DNA of 64,000 nucleotides, from NCBI RefSeq assembly GCF_025290835.2, contig NZ_JAOCQD020000002.1, positions 186,001-250,000 of the forward strand, written 5' to 3'. A program made the translations under genes and the position numbers. The first letter of the stretch is position 1, and every line of letters begins with the position of its first letter. The notes under the pieces are model-generated. The model worked only from the letters and a program-made list of their open reading frames with translations. It was not told the DNA's origin and did no database searches. Positions 43,549-52,628 of the stretch are shown here, piece after piece. Origin of the DNA: Aquabacterium sp. OR-4 (GTDB taxonomy: Bacteria > Pseudomonadota > Gammaproteobacteria > Burkholderiales > Burkholderiaceae_C).

Positions 43549-44526
43549 TCATCGCGCGCCCTCCTTCTTCTTCGATTTGAACCAGCGCTGCGGCCGGAAC
43601 AGCCGGTCGCGCCCCACCAGCATCAGCACCACCAGGAACAGGCCGATCCAGAAGGTCCAGTACTGGGCGGTGAACGACGAGATCACGTCGTGCATCACCT
43701 TGAAGGCCACCGCCCCCACCAGCCCGCCCCACAGCCAGCCGGCGCCGCCGATCACCAGGGCCAGCATGACATCGGCGCTGCGATGAAACTCGAGCACGTC
43801 CAGCGAGGCAAAGCCGGTGGTCTGGGCCAGCAGCGCGCCGGCCGTGCCGGCCAGCGCCGCGGCCAGCGTGTACACCGCTGCCAGGCGACCGTTGACGCTC
43901 ATGCCCAGCGCCATCACCCGCAGCCGGTTGTCGCGCAGCGCCTGCAGCGACACGCCCAGCGGCGAGTGCACCATGCGCCGCAGCAGCACGAAGGCCACGA
44001 ACAGGCAACCCAGCGAGTAGAACGACGCCACGCGCGCCCCCAGGTCGAAGTCGAAATGCCCCAGCAAGGGCCCCATCACCACGCCCTGCAGGCCGTCGGC
44101 GCCACCGGTGAGGCTGTCGAACTTGTTGGCCAGTTCCAGCAGCACCAGGGCCACGCCCATGGTCACCATCAGGCGGGTCAGGTCGGTGCCCCGCACGATC
44201 ATCGGGCTGGTCAGCAGGCCCAGCGCACCGCCCAGCGCCGTGCCCACCAGCAGGCCCAGCAGCGGGTCGGGCATCACATGCTTGGCAAACAGCGCCGCGC
44301 CATAGGCCCCCACGCCGAAGAACGCGGCATGGCCCAGGCTGACGATGCCGGCATAGCCCAGGATCAGGTCCAGGCTCAGCGCAAACAGCGCCAGGATGGC
44401 GATCTCGTTGATCAGCGCGGCATGCTGGCCCAGCAGCAGCGGCGTGGCCCAGATCGCGGCCCACAGCGCCACTTCCCAGGGGCGCCAGCGCGCGGGCTTG
44501 AGCAACAGCGAGGCAGCCTGGCTCAT
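43549..44526 (-). CDS. livM: Branched-chain-type ABC transporter permease LivM
   Basis: 325-aa permease with about nine helices. LDLILGYAGIVSLGHAAFFGVGAYGAAL is the family signature; LQALRDNRLRVMALGMSVNGRL is the cytoplasmic coupling loop. The C-terminus ends RWFKSKKKEGAR. ATGA overlap with livH. Confidence 0.92.
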   Translation of the reverse strand: MSQAASLLLKPARWRPWEVALWAAIWATPLLLGQHAALINEIAILALFALSLDLILGYAGIVSLGHAAFFGVGAYGAALFAKHVMPDPLLGLLVGTALGGALGLLTSPMIVRGTDLTRLMVTMGVALVLLELANKFDSLTGGADGLQGVVMGPLLGHFDFDLGARVASFYSLGCLFVAFVLLRRMVHSPLGVSLQALRDNRLRVMALGMSVNGRLAAVYTLAAALAGTAGALLAQTTGFASLDVLEFHRSADVMLALVIGGAGWLWGGLVGAVAFKVMHDVISSFTAQYWTFWIGLFLVVLMLVGRDRLFRPQRWFKSKKKEGAR

Positions 44527-45416
44527 TTGCGACCCTCGCGCGAGAACAGGCCCTGCGGCCGCCACAACAGGATAGCGATCATCAGCACATAGACGATGAA
44601 GGCGCCCAGCTTGGGCAGGTAGTACTTGCCCATCACATCGGCAATGCCCAGCACCAGCGCGGCGGCCAGCGGCCCGGTGATGGAGCTGGTGCCGCCCACC
44701 GCGCAGACGATCAGAAAGTAGACCATGTACTTCAGCGGAAAGCTCGGGTCCAGGCCCATCAGGTCGGCGCCCAGCGCGCCACCCAGGCCGGCCAGGCCCG
44801 AGCCCACGGCAAAGGTCAGCAGAAACACGCGGTCGACCGGAATGCCCAGGCCGGCGGCCACGCGCGGGTCGTCCACCGCGGCGCGCAGCCGGCTGCCGAA
44901 GCGCGTGCCGGCCAGCACCGCCTGCAGGCCCACGGCGAGCGCCACGCACACCGCCACGATGAACAGGCGGTAGGCGCCCATGCCCAGGGTCAGCGCGCCC
45001 AAACCTGACCCGACAGCGAACTCGAAGCGCTGGCGCAGCCACTCGGGAAACTGCGCGCTGGGCACGTTCTGCGGCGAGCTGCCCATGAAGAAGTCGACCG
45101 CCGCCACGGCCATGAAGGTCAGGCCGATGGAGAACAGCACCTGATCGAGGTGCGGCTTGCCGTACATCGGCCGGTAGACCGTGCGCTCCAGCAGCGCGCC
45201 AGCCGCGGCGGTGATCACGAAGGCCGCCGGCAGGCAGGCCAGAAAGGGCCAGCCCGCGCGCTGCATCAGCAGCACCAGGATGTAGCCGCCGGCCATCGCG
45301 AAGGCGCCGTGGGCCAGGTTGATGAAGTTCATCAAGCCCATGGTCACGGCCAGGCCGAGCGACAGCACGAACAGCAGCATGCCGTAGGCAATGCCGTCGA
45401 AAAGTAAAGTCAACAT
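44523..45416 (-). CDS. livH: Branched-chain-type ABC transporter permease LivH
   Basis: 297-aa permease. GLAVTMGLMNFINLAHGAF is the LivH signature; RFGSRLRAAVDDPRVAAGLGI is the coupling loop; QLMG-type GADLMGLDPSFPLKYMVYFL follows. Separated from livK by a 121-bp gap containing three strong hairpins. Confidence 0.92.
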   Translation of the reverse strand: MLTLLFDGIAYGMLLFVLSLGLAVTMGLMNFINLAHGAFAMAGGYILVLLMQRAGWPFLACLPAAFVITAAAGALLERTVYRPMYGKPHLDQVLFSIGLTFMAVAAVDFFMGSSPQNVPSAQFPEWLRQRFEFAVGSGLGALTLGMGAYRLFIVAVCVALAVGLQAVLAGTRFGSRLRAAVDDPRVAAGLGIPVDRVFLLTFAVGSGLAGLGGALGADLMGLDPSFPLKYMVYFLIVCAVGGTSSITGPLAAALVLGIADVMGKYYLPKLGAFIVYVLMIAILLWRPQGLFSREGRK

Positions 45417-45444
45417 GACGACGTCGGCACGCGGAAAGCCAAAA

Positions 45445-45528
45445 CCCAGCGGACGCCGCGGATCCGGCTCTGCCGGGCCGCTGGGGTCGCCCCCCCTTCA
45501 TGAAGGGGGGGAGCGGCGTTGGCCGCTC
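45445..45528. repeat. Cluster of three strong hairpins between livK and livH
   Basis: CCCAGCGG (45445-45452)/CCGCTGGG (45478-45485); a perfect 22-bp palindrome of seven C, TTCATGAA, seven G (45490-45511); GAGCGGC-gttg-GCCGCTC (45511-45528). The cluster separates the abundant binding-protein gene from the permease genes in the direction of transcription. Such structures typically stabilise the upstream mRNA or attenuate the downstream genes. Confidence 0.7.
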
Positions 45529-45537
45529 CAGGGGGGA

Positions 45538-46701
45538 TCACTTTGATTTCCCGGGGTCCTTGACCTGCTTCTGCACATCGAACTCGATGTTCCACAGCTG
45601 GCCGTCCTTGCGCTCGACCTTGCGGATGTAGATGTCCTGCACGATGTCGCGGGTCTGCGCGTCGATCAGCACCGGGCCGCGCGGGCTCTCGAAGATCTGG
45701 CCCTTCATGGCATTGAGCAGGGCCTCGCCGCCGGCGCCCTTGGTGGCCTCGAGCGCCTTGAAGATCACGCGCATGCCGTCGTAGCCGCCCACGGCCATGA
45801 AGTTGGGGCGGAACTTGGCGGCGGCCTGGAAATCGGCCACGAACTTCTTGTTCGCCGCGCTCGGGTGGGCGGCCGAGTAGTGGTGGGCGTTGACCACGCC
45901 CAGCGCCACGTCGCCCATGTCGTTGAGCTGGTCGTCGTCGGTCACGTCGCCGGTGCCGATCAGCCGGATGCCGGCCTTGTCGAGCCCGCGCTCGCCGAAC
46001 TGCTTCATGAACTGCGCGCCCTGGCCCGAGGGCAGAAACACGAACAGCGCATCGGGTTGCGCATCACGCACCTTCTGCAGCACCGGTGCAAAGTCGGGGC
46101 CGCGCAGCGGCGTGCGCAGCTTCTCGACCACCACCCCGCCATTGAGCTGGAACTGGCTGGCAAAGAACTTCTCGGCGTCGTTGCCCGGGCCGTAGTCGGC
46201 CACCAGGCTGACCACCTTGCGGATCTTGTTCTTGGCCGCCCACTCGGCAATGGCGGTGGCGGCCTGCGGCAGCGTGAAGCTCGAGCGCACGATGTACGGG
46301 CTGGCCTCGGTGATGCTGGAGGTGGCGGCGGCCATCACCACCATCGGCGTCTTGCTCTGCGTGGCGATCGGCGCGGTGGCCAGGGCCAGCGGCGTCAGGC
46401 CAAAGCCGGCCAGGGCCACCACCTTGTCGTTGACCACCAGCTCCTGCGCCAGGCGGCGCGTGGTGTCGGCCACGCCGGCGTCGTCCTTGATGATCACCTC
46501 CACCTTCTTGCCGCCGGCCTTGCCGCCGCTTTGCGCCAGCCACAGCTTGATGGCGGCGTCGATCTGCTTGCCGGTGGTGGCCGAGGGGCCGGTCATCGGC
46601 AGGATCACGCCGACTTTCACGGTGTCTTGCGCCTGGGCGCCAGCACTGGCCAGCACCAGTGCACTGGCGGCCAGCGTGAGCAGATGTTGTCGTCGGGTCA
46701 T
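45538..46701 (-). CDS. livK: Liv-type periplasmic substrate-binding protein
   Basis: 387-aa periplasmic binding protein. Signal peptide RRQHLLTLAASALVLASAGAQA, then DTVKVGVILPMTGPSATTGKQ, which is typical of the Peripla_BP_6 family for amino acids and aromatic acids. SLVADYGPGNDAEKFFASQF and LFVFLPSGQGAQFMKQF support the fold. ATG 46701 (MTRRQHLL) gives the proper signal peptide. Next to a VanAB-type demethylase, so a methoxylated aromatic acid is a plausible ligand (inference). Confidence 0.9.
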   Translation of the reverse strand: MTRRQHLLTLAASALVLASAGAQAQDTVKVGVILPMTGPSATTGKQIDAAIKLWLAQSGGKAGGKKVEVIIKDDAGVADTTRRLAQELVVNDKVVALAGFGLTPLALATAPIATQSKTPMVVMAAATSSITEASPYIVRSSFTLPQAATAIAEWAAKNKIRKVVSLVADYGPGNDAEKFFASQFQLNGGVVVEKLRTPLRGPDFAPVLQKVRDAQPDALFVFLPSGQGAQFMKQFGERGLDKAGIRLIGTGDVTDDDQLNDMGDVALGVVNAHHYSAAHPSAANKKFVADFQAAAKFRPNFMAVGGYDGMRVIFKALEATKGAGGEALLNAMKGQIFESPRGPVLIDAQTRDIVQDIYIRKVERKDGQLWNIEFDVQKQVKDPGKSK

Positions 46702-46859
46702 GGCATTCGTCTCCAGAAGGTCGAGGGGCGGCGCGCGGCGCGTGCGCGGGTCGTGCGGCATTGTGCTGACGCGCGGGCCCGGGTGTTCCCCGCACAAGCC
46801 CGCACCGCAAAGCGTGGGCCGAAACTAGCAGTTATCGCGTCACGGCATGGCCATCGGCA

Positions 46860-47897
46860 TCACAGGTCGAGCGTCAGCTCGGCGCTCAGCGCGCGCGAGC
46901 AGCAGGGCAGAAACTGGTCGTTGGCGGCCTGCTCCTCGGGCGTGAGGTACTGGTCGCGATGTTCCGGCACGCCGGCCACCACCGGGGTCAGGCAGGTGCC
47001 GCACACACCTTGTTCGCACGAGGTCATCACCGACACACCGGCGGCGGCCAGTGCCTGCACGGCGGTCTGGCCCGCGGCCACCGGCACCACGCGGCCGCTG
47101 CGTGTCAGGCGCAGCGAGAAGCTGCCGTCGGCCGCCAGCGCTGCGGCGGCATCCGGCGCCGGCGCGGCCGGGCCGAAACGCTCAAGGTGCAGCTGCGCCT
47201 CGGGCCAGCCGGCGGCGCGCGCGGCGGCCAGCGCGGCGTCGATGAAGCCGCGCGGCCCGCACAGGTAGACCTGAACGCCCGGCTGCGGCGCGGCCAGCAG
47301 TGCGGGCAGGTCCAGGCGCTGCGCGGCCGCGCCATCGTCCAGGTGCAGCCGCACCTGCGCGGCATAGGGAGCGGCGGCCAGGCGCGCCGCAAAGGCCAGC
47401 CGCGCGCGGCTGCGGGCGGCCACATGCAGCGTGAAGCTGCCGCCCTGCCGGTGCAGGTGCTCGGCCATGGCCAGCAAGGGCGTGATGCCGATGCCGCCGG
47501 CCAGCAGCAGGCTGTGCCGGGCGCCCGGCTGCAGCGCAAACAGGTTGCGCGGCAGGCCCACGGTGATCGGCTGCCCCTCGGCCAGCAGCTCGTGCACGGC
47601 GGCCGAACCGCCGCGCGAGGCCGGCTCGCGCAGCACGGCCAGCTGCCAGCGCGAGGTGTCGGCCGGGTCGCTGCACAGCGAATACGGCCGCATCAGCCCG
47701 CCCGGCAGGTGCAGATCGATGTGCGCGCCGGCCGTGAAGGCCGGCAGCGCGCAAGCATCGGCGGCCACCAGCTCGAGCCCGCAGATGCCCTCGGCCTCGG
47801 CCCATCGGCGCGCAATGCGAAGCTGCAGCGTGCCCGCTGAGGGCGCTCCAGGCGGTGCCTGGCGGTCGTCGCCCGGGCGGTGGCCTGGCGGGTTCAT
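46860..47897 (-). CDS. VanB-type ferredoxin-flavin reductase
   Basis: 345-aa class IA oxygenase reductase. Order: flavin domain (MRPYSLCSDPADTSRWQLAV), NAD domain (LLAGGIGITPLLAMAEHL, YLCGPRGFIDAAL), then C-terminal plant-type 2Fe-2S domain (CEQGVCGTCLTPVVAG with a later Cys in LPCCSRA). It supplies electrons from NADH to the Rieske oxygenase encoded immediately upstream (4-bp overlap). Similar to VanB, but the substrate is not provable from sequence. Confidence 0.9.
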   Translation of the reverse strand: MNPPGHRPGDDRQAPPGAPSAGTLQLRIARRWAEAEGICGLELVAADACALPAFTAGAHIDLHLPGGLMRPYSLCSDPADTSRWQLAVLREPASRGGSAAVHELLAEGQPITVGLPRNLFALQPGARHSLLLAGGIGITPLLAMAEHLHRQGGSFTLHVAARSRARLAFAARLAAAPYAAQVRLHLDDGAAAQRLDLPALLAAPQPGVQVYLCGPRGFIDAALAAARAAGWPEAQLHLERFGPAAPAPDAAAALAADGSFSLRLTRSGRVVPVAAGQTAVQALAAAGVSVMTSCEQGVCGTCLTPVVAGVPEHRDQYLTPEEQAANDQFLPCCSRALSAELTLDL

Positions 47898-48949
47898 GCG
47901 GCCGCCTGCTGCCGCGCGGGCGCCACCTGCTCGGCCGCGAGCAGCCGCTCCAGCACGCGGCGGGCCTGCACGCCGCCGGCGTCGATGTTGAGCTTGAGCA
48001 GGTCGCGCCCCGGCCAGTGCAGCAGGTTGGCCTGCTGGCGCTCGAGCATCTCGAGATCCTCGCTGAAGATCCTGCCCTGCCCGTCGCGGATGCTGGCGGT
48101 GAGCGCCTTGTCGCGCACATTGAAGCTGCGCGCCATGCCCCAGAAGTAGTGGATCGAGGTCGCGGTCTCGGGCGTGATGAAGTCGACCACGATGGACGAC
48201 ACCTTGTGCTCGGGTGCGGCCTCGTAGCCGCCCTTGCCGGCCAGCGCCACGCCCACCTCGATCAGCACATGGCTGGGCGGCGTGAAGTGGCAGATCTGCC
48301 AGCGGTCCACCAACTGGTCGTCGGGCAGGTGGGCACCGCGCAGCGCCATCTTCCAGAACGGCGGCGGCTCGATGCCGAACATGCGCCGCTCGGTGATCAC
48401 ATGCTCGCCCTCGGTGCGCGTGGTGCACGGGGTTTCGTCGATCTCCTTCTGGCCGATGCTGGTGGCGTGCACATAGGTCTCGTGCGTCAGGTCCATCAGG
48501 TTGTCGACCATCAGCCGGTAGTCACAGGCGATGTGGTACCGGCCGCCGCCATAGGCCCAGTCGGGGCTGTCGGCCCAGAAACAGTCGTGGATGGCGGCCG
48601 GATCGGCCAGCGCCGCATCGCCCGGCCACACCCACACGAAACCATGGCGCTCCACCACCGGGTAGCTGCGCACCGGCGGAAAGCCGCGCACGCGCTGGCC
48701 CGGCATCGCGATGGTCTTGCCGTTGCAGCCCATCTCCAGCCCGTGGTAGCCGCAGACCAGCCGGCCCTCGACCACCCGGCCCAGCGACAGCGGCGCGCCG
48801 CGGTGCGGGCACCAGTCGTCCAGCGCCGCCACCTGCCCCTGCTCGCCGCGGTAGAACACGACGGGCTGGCCGCAGATGCGCCGGCCCAGTGGCTTGGCGT
48901 CGATCTCGTCGGGCGTGCAGGCCACGTACCAGGCGTTCATGGGGAACAT
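47894..48949 (-). CDS. VanA-type Rieske oxygenase subunit
   Basis: 351-aa oxygenase. The Rieske 2Fe-2S ligands are CPH and, further on, CGYH. The mononuclear iron site is in MVDNLMDLTHETYVHATSIG (bridging Asp plus two His). The N-terminus MFPMNAWYVACTPDEI and the IRDGQGRIFSEDLEMLERQQ block match vanillate O-demethylase-type enzymes, which demethylate methoxybenzoates or hydroxylate related aromatics. ATG 48949 or ATG 48940. Preceded by tandem operator-like palindromes and a MarR gene. Confidence 0.88.
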   Translation of the reverse strand: MFPMNAWYVACTPDEIDAKPLGRRICGQPVVFYRGEQGQVAALDDWCPHRGAPLSLGRVVEGRLVCGYHGLEMGCNGKTIAMPGQRVRGFPPVRSYPVVERHGFVWVWPGDAALADPAAIHDCFWADSPDWAYGGGRYHIACDYRLMVDNLMDLTHETYVHATSIGQKEIDETPCTTRTEGEHVITERRMFGIEPPPFWKMALRGAHLPDDQLVDRWQICHFTPPSHVLIEVGVALAGKGGYEAAPEHKVSSIVVDFITPETATSIHYFWGMARSFNVRDKALTASIRDGQGRIFSEDLEMLERQQANLLHWPGRDLLKLNIDAGGVQARRVLERLLAAEQVAPARQQAAA

Positions 48950-48963
48950 GCGGAGGCTCCTAT

Positions 48964-48998
48964 ATTCAGCATACTGAATGATATTCAGTATACGGAAT
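48964..48998. promoter_or_regulatory. Tandem operator palindromes before vanA
   Basis: ATTCAG-cata-CTGAAT (48964-48979) is a perfect inverted repeat, and ATTCAG-tata-CGGAAT (48983-48998) is a near copy 19 bp downstream. The AT-rich island contrasts sharply with the surrounding high-GC DNA, and it lies 15 bp from the vanA start. It is the likely binding site of the neighbouring MarR regulator and overlaps the promoter. Confidence 0.75.
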
Positions 48999-49098
48999 AT
49001 AGGCCGAGCCTGACCCCGGTCAAACCCGAGCACGGCTTCGAACCGCGGCCGGGCCAGGCTGCGCCAGGCCGTGCCGCGCGCTGCGCCGTGCCGCCGGA

Positions 49099-49632
49099 TC
49101 AGTCGGCCGGCGATGCGCGCAGCGGCGCCCTGCTCTGCGCGTTGTTGAGCTGCACAAACTTGCCCAGCAGGCGCATGAACTCGGCGCGCTCGGCCGTATC
49201 CAGCCCGGCCAGCATCTGCGAGTTCATCGCGTGCAGCGCCGGCACCAGGCGGTCGAGCACGGCCTGCCCTTCGGCGGTGAGCGACAGCGCACGCTGTCGG
49301 CGCGGCAGCACCTCGCGCAGGACCCAGCCCTTGGTCTCGAGCCGGGCGGCGATGTCGGCGGTGCTCGAGTTGTCGAGCGCCACCTCGCGCGCCAGCGTCA
49401 CCTGGTCGATGCCCGGGCGCTCCTGCAGCATGCGCAGCACGGCGTACTGCACCGGCGTCACATCGCGGCCGATGGCCTCGGCAAACATCGCCACGGCGAT
49501 CTGCTGCGCGCGGCGGATCAGGTGGCCGGGCTGGGCATACAGCTCCAGATCCAGCGGGGTGCGCGGCGCGGCGTCCGGGGGGGCGGGCGCCGCGGCGTCA
49601 GCCGGCTTCATCGACGCGTGCGCCGCGTTCAA
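49099..49632 (-). CDS. MarR-family regulator
   Basis: 177-aa winged-helix repressor. HLIRRAQQIAVAMFAEA (dimerisation helix), VTPVQYAVLRMLQERPGIDQVTLAREVALDNSSTADIAARL (helix-turn-helix) and the wing LPRRQRALSLTAEGQAVL are clear. The first 25 residues are Ala/Pro-rich; ATG for MKPADAA is an alternative start. It is upstream of and co-directional with vanA, and very likely controls it through the tandem palindromes, with an aromatic acid as inducer (inference). Confidence 0.88.
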   Translation of the reverse strand: MNAAHASMKPADAAAPAPPDAAPRTPLDLELYAQPGHLIRRAQQIAVAMFAEAIGRDVTPVQYAVLRMLQERPGIDQVTLAREVALDNSSTADIAARLETKGWVLREVLPRRQRALSLTAEGQAVLDRLVPALHAMNSQMLAGLDTAERAEFMRLLGKFVQLNNAQSRAPLRASPAD

Positions 49633-49653
49633 GCGCCGCGTTCAAGCGCCAGA

Positions 49654-50409
49654 TCAGGCCGTGGCCGGGGCGGCCGTGCCGAAGCGCTCGACGTACCACT
49701 CCACCAGGCGCGTCATGTTGCCCAGCGAGATCTGGTGCGCGTGGATCAGGCCCATCACGCCGTTCTTGTTCATGGCCAGCAGGTCGGCGTCCGACAGCGC
49801 GGCCAGCTTGTCGGCGTCGACGGTCAGGAAGCCGTCCACCGCCAGCTTGCTGCCGTCGGGCAGCGTGGCGTCGAAGCGCATGTCGCGCAGCAGGCCCTTC
49901 TCGACCAGCAGGTTGCCCACCGCCCGGGTGCGCTCGACCTCGACCTCGAAGTTCTCGAGCTGCTTTTGCACATTGGCCACGAACTCGGTGGGGCCGCCGT
50001 CGGCGTTGAACAGCGTCTCGCCGCTGGTGCCGAAGCCGCCCCAGGTCTCGTCGAAGCACACCACCATCTGGTCGGGCGCCACGCGGGCCAGGCCAAAGGG
50101 GTACAGGCGCAGCGCTGCGGGCACGTAGCGCACGCGCCACTTGTCGTTGTCGATGCACAGGTTCTGCTCGGCCTTCAGGCCGAACACGGCAATCGGCGCC
50201 ACCAGCTGCTTGCCGGCTTCGTCGTTGCCGGCATGCACCCACACCACCGGGTACTCGCGGCAGGCATCACCGAACTCGGTGCCGGCCACGAAAAAGGCGT
50301 TGAGCTTGCCCACCGTGCCGAGGTCGCGGTGCTGCAGGTCGAGCTTCAGATCCTTGTGCTTGACACGGTCCAGCGCCACCGGCTTCTTGTGCAGGTTCTC
50401 GTTGATCAT
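49654..50409 (-). CDS. SapC-family protein
   Basis: 251-aa SapC-like protein, a family named from an S-layer secretion cluster of Campylobacter but common as stand-alone genes in proteobacteria, function unclear. KHKDLKLDLQHRDLGTVGKL, NAFFVAGTEFGDACREYPVVWV, RYVPAALRLYPFGLA, and the C-terminal LLAMNKNGVMGLIHAHQISLGNM are family-typical. Start MINENLHKKPVALDR. It is 21 bp upstream of the marR start on the same strand. Confidence 0.85.
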   Translation of the reverse strand: MINENLHKKPVALDRVKHKDLKLDLQHRDLGTVGKLNAFFVAGTEFGDACREYPVVWVHAGNDEAGKQLVAPIAVFGLKAEQNLCIDNDKWRVRYVPAALRLYPFGLARVAPDQMVVCFDETWGGFGTSGETLFNADGGPTEFVANVQKQLENFEVEVERTRAVGNLLVEKGLLRDMRFDATLPDGSKLAVDGFLTVDADKLAALSDADLLAMNKNGVMGLIHAHQISLGNMTRLVEWYVERFGTAAPATA

Positions 50410-50410
50410 C

Positions 50411-51721
50411 TCAGTCTCGTCTTTCGGTTTCGGATTGTTCGGTGCGTGACACCAGCACCTTGTCGACACGCTTGCCGTCGAGATCCACCACCTCGAAGCG
50501 CCAAACGTCCCATTGCACCACATCGGCCGTGCGCGGCAGGCGCCCCAGCAGCAGCATGATCATGCCGGCCAGCGTGTTGTAGCGGCCGCGGTCTTCCTCG
50601 GGCAGATCACGCAATTCGAGCCGGTCTTTCAGCTCGGGCACCGGGATCAGTCCGTCCATCAGCCAGCTGCCGTCGGGGCGGCGCACGGCCCAGGCGTCGT
50701 CGTCGCTGGGCGCACCGAACTCGCCGGTGATGGCCTCCAGCACGTCGCGCACCGTGATCACACCCTGCACCGCGCCGTATTCGTCGACCACGAACACCAG
50801 CTCGACGCCCGAGGCGCGAAAGTGATCCAGCAGCTCCATGCCCGACAGGGTTTCAGGCACGAACACTGGCGGCTGCATCAGCGCGGCCAGGTCGGGCGAC
50901 TCGCCGCGCGCCAGCGAGGGCAGCAGGTGCTGGGCCTCGAGCAGGCCGACCACGTCGTCCAGGCCGCCGCGGCACACCGGGTAGCGCGAGTGGCCCTGCT
51001 CGTGCATGCGCGCCAGCAGATCGGGCAGCGGCGCGTTGATCTCGAGCCAGCTGATCTCGGCGCGCGGAATCATCATCGAGCCGACCTGGCGCTCATCGAG
51101 CCGGAACACGTTGCGCACCATCTGGTGCTCCTGCGCCTCGATCACGCCGGCGTCCAGGCCTTCTTCCAGGCTGGCGGCGATCTCTTCTTCGGTGACGGCG
51201 CGGCTGGGCGTCTCGCGGATGCCCAGCAGGCGCAGCATGCCTTCGGTGCACACCGACAGCAGGGCCACGAAGGGCCGCGTGGCGGCCGACAGCCATTCCA
51301 TCGGCGGCGCCACCAGCGCGGCCACGCGCTCGGGGTACATCTGGCCCAGGCGCTTGGGCACCAGCTCGCCGAAGATGATGCTCAGGAAGGTGATCACCAC
51401 CACCACCAGCGCGGTGGCGCTGATCTGCGCCGCACCCGGGCTGATCAGCGGCAGCCACCCGCGGATCTGCGTGGCCAGCGGCCCCGAGAACGCCGCATCA
51501 CCGACGATGCCGTTCAACACGCCGATCGAGGTGATGCCGATCTGCACTGTGGACAGGTACTTGGTCGGGTTGTCGTGCAGGTCCATCGCGGCGCTGGCAC
51601 CGCGCTCGCCGGCCTCCACCATCACCGTCAGCCGCGCCTTGCGCGAGGCCGACAAGGCCATCTCCGACATGGCGAACAAGGCGTTCAGCAGGATCAGGAA
51701 GACCAGTAGCGCAACGTCCAT
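50411..51721 (-). CDS. CNNM/CorC-type membrane protein (hemolysin family)
   Basis: 436-aa protein. An N-terminal DUF21/CNNM domain with about four helices (LLVFLILLNALFAMSEMALSA; VGDAAFSGPLATQI; TFLSIIFGELVPKRLGQ) is followed by a CBS pair (SMMIPRAEISWLEI; GVELVFVVDEYGAVQGVITVRDVLEAITG) and a C-terminal CorC_HlyC domain (DGLIPVPELKDRLEL). The family is linked to Mg2+/Co2+ efflux or membrane integrity. ATG 51736 is a longer alternative. Confidence 0.92.
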   Translation of the reverse strand: MDVALLVFLILLNALFAMSEMALSASRKARLTVMVEAGERGASAAMDLHDNPTKYLSTVQIGITSIGVLNGIVGDAAFSGPLATQIRGWLPLISPGAAQISATALVVVVITFLSIIFGELVPKRLGQMYPERVAALVAPPMEWLSAATRPFVALLSVCTEGMLRLLGIRETPSRAVTEEEIAASLEEGLDAGVIEAQEHQMVRNVFRLDERQVGSMMIPRAEISWLEINAPLPDLLARMHEQGHSRYPVCRGGLDDVVGLLEAQHLLPSLARGESPDLAALMQPPVFVPETLSGMELLDHFRASGVELVFVVDEYGAVQGVITVRDVLEAITGEFGAPSDDDAWAVRRPDGSWLMDGLIPVPELKDRLELRDLPEEDRGRYNTLAGMIMLLLGRLPRTADVVQWDVWRFEVVDLDGKRVDKVLVSRTEQSETERRD

Positions 51722-51785
51722 GGCAGCGCCAGCCACGGGCGCAACGGGCAGTCAAACAAGCGGCGGAGCGTAGCAGAATCGTGTG

Positions 51786-52610
51786 ATGCACTATCTCATC
51801 GGCGACCTGCAAGGCTGCTGCGACGCGTTCGACCGCCTGCTCGAGGCGATCGACTTCTCGCCCTCGCGCGATTCGCTGCATGTGCTGGGCGACCTGGTCA
51901 ACCGCGGCCCGGCCTCGCTGGCCACGCTGCAGCGCCTGCACACGCTGGGCAATGCCGCCCGCTGCCTGCTGGGCAACCATGATCTGCACCTGCTGGCGGT
52001 GGCCGAGGGCGTGCGCCCGCTGCACAAGAGCGACACCCTGCGCCAGGTGCTGATGAGCCCGCAGCGCGACGCCTGGCTCGACTGGCTGCGCCAGCACTGC
52101 CTGCTGGCCGACCAGGCCCATGGCTGGCTGCTGGTGCACGCCGGGGTGGCGCCGCAATGGGATGCGGCCCAAACCATGGCCCTGGCGGCCGAGGTGCAGG
52201 CCCTGCTGGCCGGGCCCGACCTGCCGGGCTTTCTGCGCGTGATGTACGGCAACGAGCCGGCGCGCTGGCATCCCGGCCTGGCCGGGCCCGAGCGCTGGCG
52301 CTTCGTGATCAATGTGCTGACCCGCATGCGCTTTTGCGCCGCCGACGGCACGCTCGACTTCAAGACCAAGGACAACGCCGACGCCGCACCGCCCGGCCTG
52401 ATGCCCTGGTTCGAGGTGCCGGGCCGGCGCACCACCGGCCAGCCGGTGGCTTTTGGCCACTGGAGCACCCTGGGCCTGCGCAACCAGCCCGACCTGCTGG
52501 CGCTGGACACCGGCTGCGTGTGGGGCGGCGCCCTCACCGCGGTGCGCGTGGACGGCGGCCGGCGCGAGGTGTTCCAGGTGGCCTGTGAACAGGCGCAGGC
52601 CCCGGGTTGA
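51786..52610 (+). CDS. apaH: Symmetrical diadenosine tetraphosphatase
   Basis: 274-aa metallophosphoesterase hydrolysing Ap4A to two ADP. MHYLIGDLQGCCDAFDRLL, LGDLVNRGPASLATL, LLGNHDLHLLAV and WLLVHAGVAPQW hold the metal ligands. RMRFCAADGTLDFKTK, FGHWSTLGL and LDTGCVWGGALTAVR are ApaH-specific. The start is 49 bp from the divergent CorC-type gene. Confidence 0.96.
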   Translation: MHYLIGDLQGCCDAFDRLLEAIDFSPSRDSLHVLGDLVNRGPASLATLQRLHTLGNAARCLLGNHDLHLLAVAEGVRPLHKSDTLRQVLMSPQRDAWLDWLRQHCLLADQAHGWLLVHAGVAPQWDAAQTMALAAEVQALLAGPDLPGFLRVMYGNEPARWHPGLAGPERWRFVINVLTRMRFCAADGTLDFKTKDNADAAPPGLMPWFEVPGRRTTGQPVAFGHWSTLGLRNQPDLLALDTGCVWGGALTAVRVDGGRREVFQVACEQAQAPG

Positions 52611-52628
52611 ACCGGGGCACCCGGCGCC

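Noticed and set aside
45490..45511. 22-bp palindrome as a simple intrinsic terminator
   Set aside because: It lies inside an apparent liv operon and has no T-tract on the transcribed strand; reported as an mRNA structure instead.
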